Positions 52,100 to 60,919 of a DNA stretch of 64,000 nt are shown piece after piece. Under the pieces are notes generated by a model, which did no database searches, was not told the DNA's origin, and saw only the letters and a list, made by a program, of their open reading frames with translations. Numbering within the stretch: position 1 is the first letter of the stretch; each line of letters begins with the position of its first letter. A program made the translations under genes and the position numbers. Source of the stretch: Parcubacteria group bacterium M10-OD1-1 (lineage in GTDB: Bacteria > Patescibacteria > Paceibacteria > Moranbacterales > UBA2206); contig LSNL01000001.1 of the NCBI GenBank assembly GCA_003056145.1, positions 1 through 64,000 of the forward strand, given 5' to 3'.

Positions 52100-52116
52100 A
52101 TCACTGAATAATAAAT

Positions 52117-52146
52117 AAAAAACAACGTCCAATGACGTTGTTTTTT
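52117..52146 (+). terminator. Terminator of the double PilB gene
   Basis: AAAAAACAACGTC (52117-52129) pairs perfectly with GACGTTGTTTTTT (52134-52146) around CAAT, continuing into T/A-rich sequence 18 bases after the stop codon. Confidence 0.9.
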
Positions 52147-52216
52147 ATTTTTCTCCTGAAAAAAAATAGTTTTCTTGGCTAAATATTGTCAGTAACTATT
52201 TCATTAAAACACTAAC

Positions 52217-52355
52217 CTGTAGGCAAATCCCAAAACTAAGAGCCTTGGGGAAGGAACAATATCGAGGCACATCCCAGCCAAAACCAGAATGCCCATATCT
52301 TGAAAAAAGTTCCCGATATTGATAACAAAAGATAGAAGTTACCAATTACCTACAG
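52217..52355. ncRNA. Candidate structured RNA, multi-helix junction (strand undecided)
   Basis: A 139-base segment that is more G/C-rich than the flanks and contains no gene folds on paper into a closed junction. CTGTAGG (52217-52223) pairs with CCTACAG (52349-52355). Inside are a CCCAA/TTGGG hairpin (229-233 with 245-249 of 52000), an 8-bp CAATATCG/CGATATTG stem (52257-52264 with 52314-52321) capped by GGCA/TGCC, and a TAAC/GTTA hairpin. GGAAC (52253-52257) can alternatively pair with GTTCC (52309-52313), crossing the 8-bp stem. A TTGACA on the minus strand to the right, and the ruvB gene 150 bases to the right on the plus strand, fit either a small RNA or a ruvB leader. It matches no RNA family I recognise. 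Confidence 0.4.
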
Positions 52356-52366
52356 TTTACTGCTAA

Positions 52367-52396
52367 TCATCTAAAAACAATTGTTTTGTAAGATGA
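52367..52396. repeat. Hairpin-forming inverted repeat beside the candidate RNA
   Basis: TCATCT (52367-52372) pairs with AGATGA (52391-52396). The inner AAAACAATTGTTTT is itself palindromic. No T-run follows on either strand, so it is not a standard terminator. It may belong to the adjacent structured element. Confidence 0.5.
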
Positions 52397-52505
52397 CTTT
52401 GAAGGTTAGCATAGCTTGTAAATTTTGTCAAGTAATGCTAAACTAAATTTAGAAAATTACCTTTACTTCTAGTCTTTTTAACTTCCTTTAAATTATCTAT
52501 TTCTT

Positions 52506-53507
52506 ATGACTATTGCCCATGCCGAAGAACAAATTGAAGACATTGGTTTAGATTTAACTTTACGACCTCAAACTTTTACTGATTACGTTGGTCAAGAAAA
52601 AGTAAAAAAAAATTTAAATATTCTTATTCAAGCTGCTCAAAAAAGAAAAGAATCCATTGAGCATGTTCTTCTTTATGGCCCAGCTGGATTGGGAAAAACT
52701 ACTCTCGCTAATATCATCGCCAAAGAAATGGGTGTTAATATTAAAACCACTTCTGGACCAGCTATTGAAAGAGTTGGCGATTTTGGTTCAATACTAACTA
52801 ATCTCTCTGATGGAGATATTCTTTTTATCGATGAAATTCATCGTCTCAATAAATCTATTGAAGAAATTCTCTATCCCGCAATGGAAGATTACAAACTTGA
52901 TATCATAATTGGAAAAGGTCCTTCTGCTAGAACTATTCAGTTAGATTTACCTCATTTTACTTTAATTGGAGCTACTACTAAACTAGGAGCTCTCTCCAAT
53001 CCTCTCCGTAATCGTTTTGGAGCTATTCATCGATTAGAATTTTATTCTAATGATGAGATTAAACGCATCATTGAAAGATCAAGTAGAATATTAGGCGTTA
53101 ATATTAATAGTAATGGACTTCAAAAAATTGCTAGCTGTGCCCGTTATACACCAAGAGTGGCCAACCGACTAATCAAACGAGTACGTGATTATTCTCAAAT
53201 AAAAGAATTCTCGATTATCACTGGTGAAGTAGCTAAAAAAGCTCTTGAAATGATTGATGTTGACCCTATTGGTTTAGAGCCAGCCGACAAACATATTTTA
53301 AAAACTATTATTGAAAAGTTTAGAGGTGGTCCAGTTGGATTAGGAACTTTAGCGGCCGCCACTTCAGAAGAAATTTCTACCATAGAAGAAGTTTATGAGC
53401 CTTATTTAATGCAACTTGGATTTATCGCCAGAACTCCCCGCGGAAGAGTAGCCACAGAAGATGCTTATAATCACTTAGGTATTAAATACGAAACAAAAGA
53501 AAAATAA
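52506..53507 (+). CDS. ruvB: Holliday junction DNA helicase motor RuvB
   Basis: AAA+ hexameric motor of 333 residues that drives branch migration with RuvA. The start TLRPQTFTDYVGQEKVKKNL, Walker A GPAGLGKTT, Walker B FIDEIHRL, sensor 1/arginine-finger region LIGATTKLGALSNPLRNRFG and the C-terminal winged helix (GFIARTPRGRVAT) are complete. It is preceded by 405 bases of non-coding sequence with a candidate structured RNA. Confidence 0.96.
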   Translation: MTIAHAEEQIEDIGLDLTLRPQTFTDYVGQEKVKKNLNILIQAAQKRKESIEHVLLYGPAGLGKTTLANIIAKEMGVNIKTTSGPAIERVGDFGSILTNLSDGDILFIDEIHRLNKSIEEILYPAMEDYKLDIIIGKGPSARTIQLDLPHFTLIGATTKLGALSNPLRNRFGAIHRLEFYSNDEIKRIIERSSRILGVNINSNGLQKIASCARYTPRVANRLIKRVRDYSQIKEFSIITGEVAKKALEMIDVDPIGLEPADKHILKTIIEKFRGGPVGLGTLAAATSEEISTIEEVYEPYLMQLGFIARTPRGRVATEDAYNHLGIKYETKEK

Positions 53508-53548
53508 TTTTTTATTTTTAAAAGCTTTAACTCAATAATCTCAAATTA

Positions 53549-53773
53549 ATGTTTTATCTTATTCTTGCTTTATACGGAATTATTATCCTTACTTTTATTT
53601 TAATGTTCTCTTTTATTATTTACCATTTTGTAAGATATTCTACTAACGTCAGTTTAAATAAAATTTTATTACCAATTTTTATTCTAGTTTCTATTTTATT
53701 ACTTTTTTCTAATATTTTCCTTTTTTTCTCTGTTAATTGGACAGCTTTATTATCAAAATTATTTTTTAACTAA
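53549..53773 (+). CDS. Small two-helix membrane protein
   Basis: A 74-residue hydrophobic protein with membrane helices at about 3-27 and 42-62 and a short polar connector (RYSTNVSLNK). It is unrecognised. It lies 41 bases after ruvB and 8 bases before the PH-domain gene, suggesting one transcript and a membrane role with the latter. Confidence 0.55.
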   Translation: MFYLILALYGIIILTFILMFSFIIYHFVRYSTNVSLNKILLPIFILVSILLLFSNIFLFFSVNWTALLSKLFFN

Positions 53774-53781
53774 AACTTGCT

Positions 53782-54369
53782 ATGAAAAATTTTAACACTT
53801 ATCATTTTGATGGACAAAAGAATAATGAGAAAATTCTTTTAGTTCTTCATCGCCACTGGTTTGATATAATCAAGCAATTTTTTCCTATTTTTTTAATGAC
53901 ACTACTTCTTTTTGTCAGTTATTATTTCCAATCTCTTTTTTATTCTTTTTTTAATGATTCTCTTATTAAAGAATTTATGTTTTTTATCCGTAATCTCTTT
54001 TTTATGTTTATTTGGATGACTTTTTTTATAATTTGGATTGATTATTATTTTGATATTTGGATAATCACTGATCAACATATAGTTAATATAGAACAAAAAG
54101 GCTTATTTGCTAGAACGGTTAGTGAGTTAGAAATTGAAAAAATTCAAGATGTTACCACTGAAGTCAAAGGATTAATTCCAACTTTTTTAAATTATGGTAA
54201 TCTTCTTGTTCAGACCGCCGCCGAAAAAGACCGTTTTACTTTCCATAATATTCCAGATCCCTATTCTGTTCGTGATTTAACAATGAAACTCCAAGCTAAA
54301 CAAGAAGCTTTAGAAGAAAATGAATTTGGAGATATGCTAAGGAAAAAAATTCATCATGACATAGAATAG
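53782..54369 (+). CDS. Membrane protein with bacterial PH (bPH2) domain
   Basis: A 195-residue protein. Two membrane helices (about 35-58 and 72-95) are followed by a YdbT/bPH2-like domain containing WIITDQHIVNIEQKGLFARTVSELEIEKIQDVTTEVKG and LNYGNLLVQTA, the recognisable signature of this family. The end is charged and helical. The role is unknown; such proteins are common and sit at the cytoplasmic membrane. Confidence 0.85.
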   Translation: MKNFNTYHFDGQKNNEKILLVLHRHWFDIIKQFFPIFLMTLLLFVSYYFQSLFYSFFNDSLIKEFMFFIRNLFFMFIWMTFFIIWIDYYFDIWIITDQHIVNIEQKGLFARTVSELEIEKIQDVTTEVKGLIPTFLNYGNLLVQTAAEKDRFTFHNIPDPYSVRDLTMKLQAKQEALEENEFGDMLRKKIHHDIE

Positions 54370-54407
54370 ATTTAAAAGGTAGTTCCTTTATTATTTTTTA
54401 AGTTCGG

Positions 54408-56453
54408 GTGAAAATTGAAAAAAAACACAAAAGCACTTTTATTTTTCTAAGCTTATTTATTATAATAGGATTTTTTAGATTTAATAAATGCCAAGCAAAC
54501 CAAAATATATTCCTAAATGAGATTTTAATAAATGGGACAAACAAAGAAGAATTTATAGAGCTTTATAACCCTACTTCACAAGAAATTAAATTAAAAAATT
54601 ATTATTTAGTCTATTATTCCTCAAAAAGAAATTGGAATAAACCCTATAAAAAAAATATCTTTCCAAAAAAATCGGCTATTAAACCTAGTAATTTTTTTCT
54701 AATTGCCATGAAAGGAGGTCTCCCTAAGTCAGTACATTCCGATTGGAGTCTTAATTATCATTTAAGTAACTCTAATGGCTCTGTAGCTCTTTTTCCTAAT
54801 AATACTTTTGAAAAAAATAATTGTCTTAATTTGTTAGCTTGGGGAAAAGTCTTTGCTGTTGGTAAAGGACAAGAGCTAAAATCTAGCAAAACTGGTCAAA
54901 GTTTTGAAAGAACAACTGTTACTAAAAATAAATGGCAAAAATCGTATATTTTAAATGGCACCCCTGGCTATAAAAATTCTACTCAACCAATTTTAAAAAA
55001 TTATACTCATAAAATAAAAATTAACGAAATTTATCCATCACCTAATACCCGTATCGGCGAAACAGAATTTATTGAAATAAAAAATATTTCTAAGGAAAAT
55101 ATAAACCTGAAAAATTGGTCCGCCTCGGATTCAATTCACAAAGGAAAGCTTTTAAAAAAAAGTTACATTTTACAACCTAATGCATTTTATGTTTTCCAGG
55201 GAAAATTCTATCTTAATTCTTCTAATGACAGCGCTAATGTTTTTGATGAAAATAAAAAATTAGTTGCCTCTCTTTCTTACAAGAAAGGAAAATCCAGATA
55301 TTCATACGCTTTTGACGGATCTACTTGGCGCTGGACTAGTCAATTAACTCCCGGAGAAAAAAATAAATTTGATAAAATTCTTTCTGGAAAAATTATTAAA
55401 GATAAGCCTATTTATAAAAATATCTATGCCAATTTTAAAGTAAAATCCAATAAAGATGTTCAAAAATTTACTTGGAACTTTGGTGATGGTCATAAAAGTT
55501 ATCTCAAAAATACTCACCACAAATATAAAAAAACTGGAAAATATAAAGTCAGCTTAAAAATTACTGGCAAAGGCGAAAGTTCTTTTTATAATTTTATTAT
55601 TAAAGTAAGGAAGTATAAAGCTCTTAAAGTAAGAATAAAAATACTTTTTCCTAATCCCAAAGGAAATGACTTTAAAAATGAATGGCTTAGTATAAAAAAC
55701 GAATCAAAAAAAAATATAAACCTGAAAAATTGGAGTATTGCTACTGGATGGAAAAAATTATCTAATCATCCAATTAGAAAAGATTTTAAAATTAAATCAG
55801 GTAAAATAAAAATTCTCACTCATAATGTCTGTGCTTTCACACTTAACAACACCAAAGCTAAAATTGAACTTAGAGACCCCAGTGGAAAGATTATTCAAAA
55901 AATAAGATATAGACAAAATAAAGCTGTCCCTGAAAATTCTTTTTATCAAAAAATAAATTATCACTGGAAATGGTTTTTCCCTCAAAAAAAATCTTCCTCA
56001 CAAACACTAAAAAAAGTAGCTGGAGCCAGTACAACTAAATTCCTTTCCTTTATTTCACACTCTTCTTTGATTAAGAAACCTCTTTTTTCTAAAAAAATAT
56101 TCCTTCTTTCTTCTACTCCTTTCTCTTCATCTTCTCACGCTAAAATTAAAGACTTACCAAAAAAAACATCTCCGTTTATTTCTTTAATTTCCCCTAAAAA
56201 GAAGATAAATTCCCAATTAATATTACCGAACATAGTTTCTCCTCTTAAAATTACCACTCGTTTTTTTCAAAAATCAAAACAACCAATTCACCTTTTTCTT
56301 ATTTCTAATAACTCTTTTTCGTCAACTCATCCTAAAATTATTTTTTATTCCTTCACTAAAAAAATTTCTTCTGAATACTGGCTGATAAAATTTACTCGTC
56401 ATTTCAACCGTTTTCTTAATTCAAGGCTCAATCAATTATTTTGGCAACTATAA
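54408..56453 (+). CDS. Exported lamin-tail-domain/PKD surface protein
   Basis: A 681-residue protein with a GTG start and a signal peptide (STFIFLSLFIIIGFFRF, ending near CQA). Lamin-tail-like domains begin at about 33 (FLNEILINGTNKEEFIELYNP), 205 (KINEIYPSPNTRIGETEFIEIKN) and 415 (KILFPNPKGNDFKNEWLSIKN). A PKD-like domain (KFTWNFGDGHKSYLKN) lies between the second and third. The last 150 residues are Ser/Lys/Phe-rich and low complexity. It probably is displayed on or released from the cell surface. No enzyme motif is visible, so binding or adhesion is the best guess. Confidence 0.8.
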   Translation: MKIEKKHKSTFIFLSLFIIIGFFRFNKCQANQNIFLNEILINGTNKEEFIELYNPTSQEIKLKNYYLVYYSSKRNWNKPYKKNIFPKKSAIKPSNFFLIAMKGGLPKSVHSDWSLNYHLSNSNGSVALFPNNTFEKNNCLNLLAWGKVFAVGKGQELKSSKTGQSFERTTVTKNKWQKSYILNGTPGYKNSTQPILKNYTHKIKINEIYPSPNTRIGETEFIEIKNISKENINLKNWSASDSIHKGKLLKKSYILQPNAFYVFQGKFYLNSSNDSANVFDENKKLVASLSYKKGKSRYSYAFDGSTWRWTSQLTPGEKNKFDKILSGKIIKDKPIYKNIYANFKVKSNKDVQKFTWNFGDGHKSYLKNTHHKYKKTGKYKVSLKITGKGESSFYNFIIKVRKYKALKVRIKILFPNPKGNDFKNEWLSIKNESKKNINLKNWSIATGWKKLSNHPIRKDFKIKSGKIKILTHNVCAFTLNNTKAKIELRDPSGKIIQKIRYRQNKAVPENSFYQKINYHWKWFFPQKKSSSQTLKKVAGASTTKFLSFISHSSLIKKPLFSKKIFLLSSTPFSSSSHAKIKDLPKKTSPFISLISPKKKINSQLILPNIVSPLKITTRFFQKSKQPIHLFLISNNSFSSTHPKIIFYSFTKKISSEYWLIKFTRHFNRFLNSRLNQLFWQL

Positions 56454-56637
56454 ATTAAATCAATCTTATTTTCTATTAAAAACAGACTTTTTTTAATTTA
56501 AAAATTTACTCTCTACATAAGCAACCTCTTTAATCATTAAGAAAAAAAATTTAGTTTGAAAAAAGCTTTTAAAGATGTTAGAATAAGCTAGTTATCAGCT
56601 AGTATTTTTTAATTTTAGTTAACTTTTTATTTTCATT

Positions 56638-57351
56638 ATGTCGGGACACTCACATTGGTCAGGAATAAAACATAAAAAAGGGTTACAAGACGCTAAGCGA
56701 GCTAAAATTTTTACTCGGGCAGGAAAGATGATTACTATCGCTGCTCGAGAAGGAGGAGGAAAACCAGATTCTAATTTAAAATTAAAACTAGCTATTGAGC
56801 AAGCCAAATCAGTTAATATGCCGAAAGAAAATATTGAGCGAGCAATAAAACGAGGTACAGGAGAATTAAAAAGCAACTTCATTGAAGAGATTACTTATGA
56901 AGGAGTAGCTCCTGGCGGGATAATGATGATTATTAAAACAGCTACTGACAATAGAAACAGAACTGTTAGTGAAATTAAAACTATCTTTACTAAATTAGGT
57001 GGTAAATTAGGTGAAGTGGGTAGCGTGATGTGGAATTTCGAACAAATAGGTAAAATCTTCCTAGCTATTCAAGAAAAAGATGTTGATAAATTAGAGTTAT
57101 TAGCCATTGAAGCTGGAGCAGAAGATATCCAAAAAAATGAAAATACTCTTATAATTTCTACTCGATCTAAAGACCTGCAATTAGTATTAGAAAAATTACT
57201 TAATCAGAACTTAGTTATTTTAGAATCTAGATTAGCTTATATACCTAAAACAACCCTCATTGTCAATGAAAAAAATTATACCATTTACCAAAATATCTTA
57301 GATCAACTCAAAGAGCAAGAAGATGTGGATGAGATATATGATAATCTTTAA
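56638..57351 (+). CDS. yebC: YebC/PmpR (TACO1) family protein
   Basis: A 237-residue, three-domain protein. The signature MSGHSHWSGIKHKKGLQDAK at the N-terminus, GGGKPDSNLKLKLAIEQAK and ITYEGVAPGGIMMIIKTATDNRNRT are intact. Relatives act in transcription control or, as shown for TACO1 and some bacterial members, help translation of difficult proline tracts. It is the first gene of a likely operon with ruvC and the 7TM/ATP-grasp genes; yebC-ruvC is a widespread pair. Confidence 0.95.
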   Translation: MSGHSHWSGIKHKKGLQDAKRAKIFTRAGKMITIAAREGGGKPDSNLKLKLAIEQAKSVNMPKENIERAIKRGTGELKSNFIEEITYEGVAPGGIMMIIKTATDNRNRTVSEIKTIFTKLGGKLGEVGSVMWNFEQIGKIFLAIQEKDVDKLELLAIEAGAEDIQKNENTLIISTRSKDLQLVLEKLLNQNLVILESRLAYIPKTTLIVNEKNYTIYQNILDQLKEQEDVDEIYDNL

Positions 57352-57396
57352 TTTTTGGTTAATTATTCAATAATTGAAAATAAATTTAATATTTTT

Positions 57397-57885
57397 ATGA
57401 AAATACTCGGTATTGACCCTGGAACTGCTATTACCGGCTGGGCAATTATCTCCGAACGAAAAGGAGAAATTATTCCCCTAGCTTTTGGACATATCGCTAC
57501 TAGTAAAGAAAATACTGAAGAAGAAAGACTTTTAGAAATAGCTAACGATTTAAAAATTATTGTCCAAAAATATCAACCTGAAGAAGCCTCTATTGAAAAG
57601 ATTTTCTTTTTTAAGAATCAAAAAACAGTTATTCAGGTTGCCCAAGCTAGAGGAGCTATTTTATTGACACTTCAACTAAATAATGTTAGAGTATTTAGCT
57701 ACACACCCCTTCAGGTAAAGCAAGCAATAACTGGCTACGGGCGAGCCGACAAAAAACAAATTCAATTAATGACTAAAAGCCTTCTTCATTTAGAAAAACT
57801 CCCAAAACCTGATGATGTTGCTGATGCTCTTTCTATTGCTATTTGTCATTTAAACAGTCGCAAAATTAATAATTTATTACTTTAA
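57397..57885 (+). CDS. ruvC: Holliday junction endonuclease RuvC
   Basis: Resolvase of 162 residues. Acidic catalytic residues are seen in MKILGIDPGTAITGW (Asp7), ASIEKIFFF (Glu), and KPDDVADALSIAICH (two Asp). ATG at 57397 is preferred: an upstream TTG would add 14 residues absent from the family. It starts 45 bases after yebC, and the 7TM gene begins four bases after its stop. Confidence 0.95.
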   Translation: MKILGIDPGTAITGWAIISERKGEIIPLAFGHIATSKENTEEERLLEIANDLKIIVQKYQPEEASIEKIFFFKNQKTVIQVAQARGAILLTLQLNNVRVFSYTPLQVKQAITGYGRADKKQIQLMTKSLLHLEKLPKPDDVADALSIAICHLNSRKINNLLL

Positions 57886-57889
57886 ATTT

Positions 57890-58564
57890 ATGTATTACCT
57901 TCACAGTTTAGGAATTTTTATTAGTCCTAGTATTCATTTTTTTCTTCAGGAGGGTGTTCCTTTTGATACTATCATTCTAATTCTTATGCTCCCAATTATC
58001 GCTACTTTAATTGCTTTTTTTGGACAAGTTTTAGGAATTAAAGCTTTTGGAATTTACACTCCTTTGATTGTAACCTTTGCTTTTTTAGCTACTAATGGAA
58101 TTAAGTATGGCATTACTATTTTTGTTTCTATTATTTTAATTGGAATGGTGATGCGTTTCATTTTAAAACCTTTCCGGCTTCTTTATCTGCCTCGTGTCGC
58201 TATAATGCTAACTGCTGTAGCAATTTTAACTTTAGGTCTTTTAGTTTTTGGTGGTGGGCTTAGAAGAACTGGACTAGCCGCCGTTTCTATTTTTCCTATT
58301 CTTATTATGATTACTTTAGTAGAAAAATTTGTAGCGGTTCAAATTGAAAAAGGAAATAAAGCAGCTTTAATTCTAACCTTAGAGACTCTTTTTATTTCAA
58401 TTATTGGTTTTTTTATTGCTAGCTCCGAACCACTTATTAAACTCATTGCTTTGAGACCTTGGGTTATTTTATTAACTATTCCTTTAAATATTCTTTTAGG
58501 AAAATGGACTGGATTAAGAGTAAGTGAATATTTTCGCTTTAGGGAGATTTTTAAATATTTGTAA
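57890..58564 (+). CDS. Seven-helix membrane protein (UUP1/7TM family linked to ATP-grasp ligases)
   Basis: A 224-residue integral membrane protein with about seven helices, including IGAFGQ-like segment AFFGQVLGIKAFGIYTPLIV and a C-terminal basic SEYFRFREIFKYL. It matches the 7TM module that in proteobacteria is fused to an inactive transglutaminase domain; here the membrane part stands alone. Such proteins are consistently encoded with an alpha-L-glutamate-ligase-like ATP-grasp and a RimB-like protease, exactly as in the next gene three bases downstream. It may anchor a peptide-modification complex. Confidence 0.75.
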   Translation: MYYLHSLGIFISPSIHFFLQEGVPFDTIILILMLPIIATLIAFFGQVLGIKAFGIYTPLIVTFAFLATNGIKYGITIFVSIILIGMVMRFILKPFRLLYLPRVAIMLTAVAILTLGLLVFGGGLRRTGLAAVSIFPILIMITLVEKFVAVQIEKGNKAALILTLETLFISIIGFFIASSEPLIKLIALRPWVILLTIPLNILLGKWTGLRVSEYFRFREIFKYL

Positions 58565-58567
58565 ACC

Positions 58568-59962
58568 ATGTTAGATTTTTTCAAAAAAAGTCGCCAGATT
58601 TTAGGAATGAATTCTAGAAATTTAGAATTCATTCGTCCTTTTAATTTAAAACGAGCTAAACGCCTAGCTGATGATAAATTAAAAAGTAAAAAAATCTTAC
58701 AAAAAAATAATTTATCTGTTCCTAAGTTAATTACTAAAATTTCCTCTCATAAAGAATTGGATAATTTTGATTGGCAATCGCTCCCTAATAGTTTTGCTTT
58801 AAAACCCAATCGAGGTTTTGGTGGAGAAGGAATTTTGGTTGTTTACGGCAAGAAAAAAGGTCGTGATGATACTTGGGTAAAAGCTAACCGCTCTTTAGTT
58901 ACTATTGAAGATTTAAAAATTCATATTAGAAATATTTTAGATGGTTTCTTCTCTCTTTCTGGAACTCCCGACATCGCCTTTTTTGAAGAACGACTTCAAT
59001 TATTAAAACTTTTTAAACCTTATTCTTATCGAGGAATTCCTGATATCCGAGTTTTAGTTTTTAATAAGGTTCCTATTATGGCTATGCTCCGCCTACCCAC
59101 TAAAAGTTCCAATGGGAAAGCTAATTTACAGCAAGGAGCTATTGGCTTAGGCATTGATATGGCAACTGGAACCACTACAACTGCTGTTTTAGGAAAAAAT
59201 AAAATAATTGATTATGTTCCTAAAACTAGAATGCTTCTTTCTGGAATAAAAATTCCTTATTGGAAAGATATTCTTGCTTTAGCTATAAAGTCACAAGATG
59301 TTTCTGGTTTGGGTTTCCTAGGTGCCGATATTGCTATTGATAAAGTTCATGGACCAGTTATTATTGAGCTTAATGCTCGCCCAGGACTCTCTATTCAAAT
59401 TGCTAATTTAGCTGGTTTAAAAGGTCGCTTAAAAAAAATATCTGGTTTAAAAATTAAAACTTTAGCTCGAGGTATGAGAGTGGGCATAGATCTTTTTGGA
59501 GGAGAGATTGAAGAAGAATTAGAAGAAGTTTCTGGAAAAAAAGTTATCGGTACTATAGAAAAAGTAAAACTTATTAGCAAAGAAAAAAATGAAATAGAAA
59601 TTTCCGCTAAAATTGATACAGGCGCTGGCTTTTCTTCTATTGATACAAATTTAGCTAAACAATTAGGTTTTGAAAAAACAGTTTCTGAATACGAAAAATT
59701 AAATATAGATTATGAAAAAATAAAAAAACTTAATTCCGAAGAAAGAAAAGAATTATTTAAAAACATTCCCGATTTAGCTGATACGATAATTGTTCACTCT
59801 TCGCATGGCACCACTTATCGACCAATGATAAAAATTTATCTAATTATGGACAATACCAAGATTCCTGTTACTGTCTCTATCATTGATCGTTCTAATTTAA
59901 AAATGCCCATGATTATTGGCAAAAGAAATCTTCAAAGATTTTTAATTGATGTAACTAAATAA
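58568..59962 (+). CDS. ATP-grasp glutamate-ligase-like domain fused to RimB/retropepsin-like protease domain
   Basis: A 464-residue fusion. Residues 20-310 are an alpha-L-glutamate-ligase-like ATP-grasp: FALKPNRGFGGEGILV (76-91), SYRGIPDIRVLVF, GIGLDIATG-type segment and the metal-binding IIELNARPGLSIQ (265-277). Residues 325-464 are a RimB/YhgF-type retropepsin-like domain with the aspartyl motif AKIDTGAGFSSID (347-359) and MIIGKRNLQRFLIDV. In known relatives these are separate genes of one operon. One chain that could both add and remove an amino-acid tag is the inference. It follows the 7TM gene by three bases. Confidence 0.82.
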   Translation: MLDFFKKSRQILGMNSRNLEFIRPFNLKRAKRLADDKLKSKKILQKNNLSVPKLITKISSHKELDNFDWQSLPNSFALKPNRGFGGEGILVVYGKKKGRDDTWVKANRSLVTIEDLKIHIRNILDGFFSLSGTPDIAFFEERLQLLKLFKPYSYRGIPDIRVLVFNKVPIMAMLRLPTKSSNGKANLQQGAIGLGIDMATGTTTTAVLGKNKIIDYVPKTRMLLSGIKIPYWKDILALAIKSQDVSGLGFLGADIAIDKVHGPVIIELNARPGLSIQIANLAGLKGRLKKISGLKIKTLARGMRVGIDLFGGEIEEELEEVSGKKVIGTIEKVKLISKEKNEIEISAKIDTGAGFSSIDTNLAKQLGFEKTVSEYEKLNIDYEKIKKLNSEERKELFKNIPDLADTIIVHSSHGTTYRPMIKIYLIMDNTKIPVTVSIIDRSNLKMPMIIGKRNLQRFLIDVTK

Positions 59963-59963
59963 A

Positions 59964-60905
59964 ATGAAAAAAGTAATGATTCTTTTTGGTAAGAGTAATT
60001 GGCAAAAAGCCAAACCTTTCGCCAATAAAGATTATCAATATTCTTACGAATATTTTTATGATCTTTGTCAAAAAAATAATATTCAAATGTATCGCGCCTC
60101 TTATCAATGGTATGACTACAAAAAACATCTTTTTAAACACGCCTGGATTTTTGAAGGCAAAGGTGGACAATGGAAAAAAGTAACTAATATTAAACCCGAT
60201 CTTGTTTATGATAAAACTAAAGCTCGCCGAGAGGTTTATTATAAAAAAGAACTTATTAGAGAATATTATCCTTTTCTTAATGATTTAGAATTCACTGAAT
60301 TAGTTGATGATAAATTAACTACTAGTCTTCTTTTCCCTCAATGGAGTAAAAAGAATTGGTTAATAAAAAATCAAACTGACTTAAAACATTTTTTACCCCA
60401 AATAAAAACTCGCCTAGCAGTTTTAAAGCCACTAGCTGATAGTGGCGGTAAAGGTATTCAAATTTTAAAAAAATCTGAGATACTAGAGAAAGCTCAACTA
60501 GGACGACCTTATTTATTACAAAATTTTATAGACTCATCTAAAGGCGTTCCTGGAGTTAGTTATCATATGCATGACTTGAGATTAGTCTTTGTTAATAATA
60601 AATATATTTATTCTTATATTAGAGAACCAAATCAAGGAAGTTATTTAGCTAATTTAGCTCAAGGAGGTAAACTTATTATTGTCCCTGAAAATAAATTACC
60701 CCAATCATTGAATCCAATCATAGAAGAAGTTAATGAAACTTTCAAAACTTTTTCCCCGCGAATTTACGCTATTGATTTTATGTTTGATGAAAAAAAACAA
60801 CCTTGGATAGTAGAACTTAATTCTATGCCAGGATTATATTTTACCCCAGAGGAAAAACCATATATGCTTAAAATGTACAAAGAACTATTACAAGTATTTA
60901 AATAA
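59964..60905 (+). CDS. ATP-grasp ligase, RimK/YheC-like
   Basis: A 313-residue protein. The ATP-grasp core shows LAVLKPLADSGGKGIQIL (about 151-168), PYLLQNFID, DLRLVFVNNKYIYSYIREP and YAIDFMFDEKKQPWIVELNSMPGLY with the metal-binding Glu and Asn. The N-terminal part (VMILFGKSNWQKAKPF) begins directly with a Rossmann-like pre-ATP-grasp fold. It starts one base after the previous stop codon. Substrates are unknown; relatives form amide bonds between an acid and an amino group. Confidence 0.82.
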   Translation: MKKVMILFGKSNWQKAKPFANKDYQYSYEYFYDLCQKNNIQMYRASYQWYDYKKHLFKHAWIFEGKGGQWKKVTNIKPDLVYDKTKARREVYYKKELIREYYPFLNDLEFTELVDDKLTTSLLFPQWSKKNWLIKNQTDLKHFLPQIKTRLAVLKPLADSGGKGIQILKKSEILEKAQLGRPYLLQNFIDSSKGVPGVSYHMHDLRLVFVNNKYIYSYIREPNQGSYLANLAQGGKLIIVPENKLPQSLNPIIEEVNETFKTFSPRIYAIDFMFDEKKQPWIVELNSMPGLYFTPEEKPYMLKMYKELLQVFK

Positions 60906-60919
60906 TCAATAAGAGGATA

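Noticed and set aside
52217..52355. SRP RNA, tmRNA or RNase P RNA identity for the structured segment
   Set aside because: None of the hallmark sequences (GGAA-capped SRP hairpin, tag-peptide frame, RNase P conserved cores) is present.
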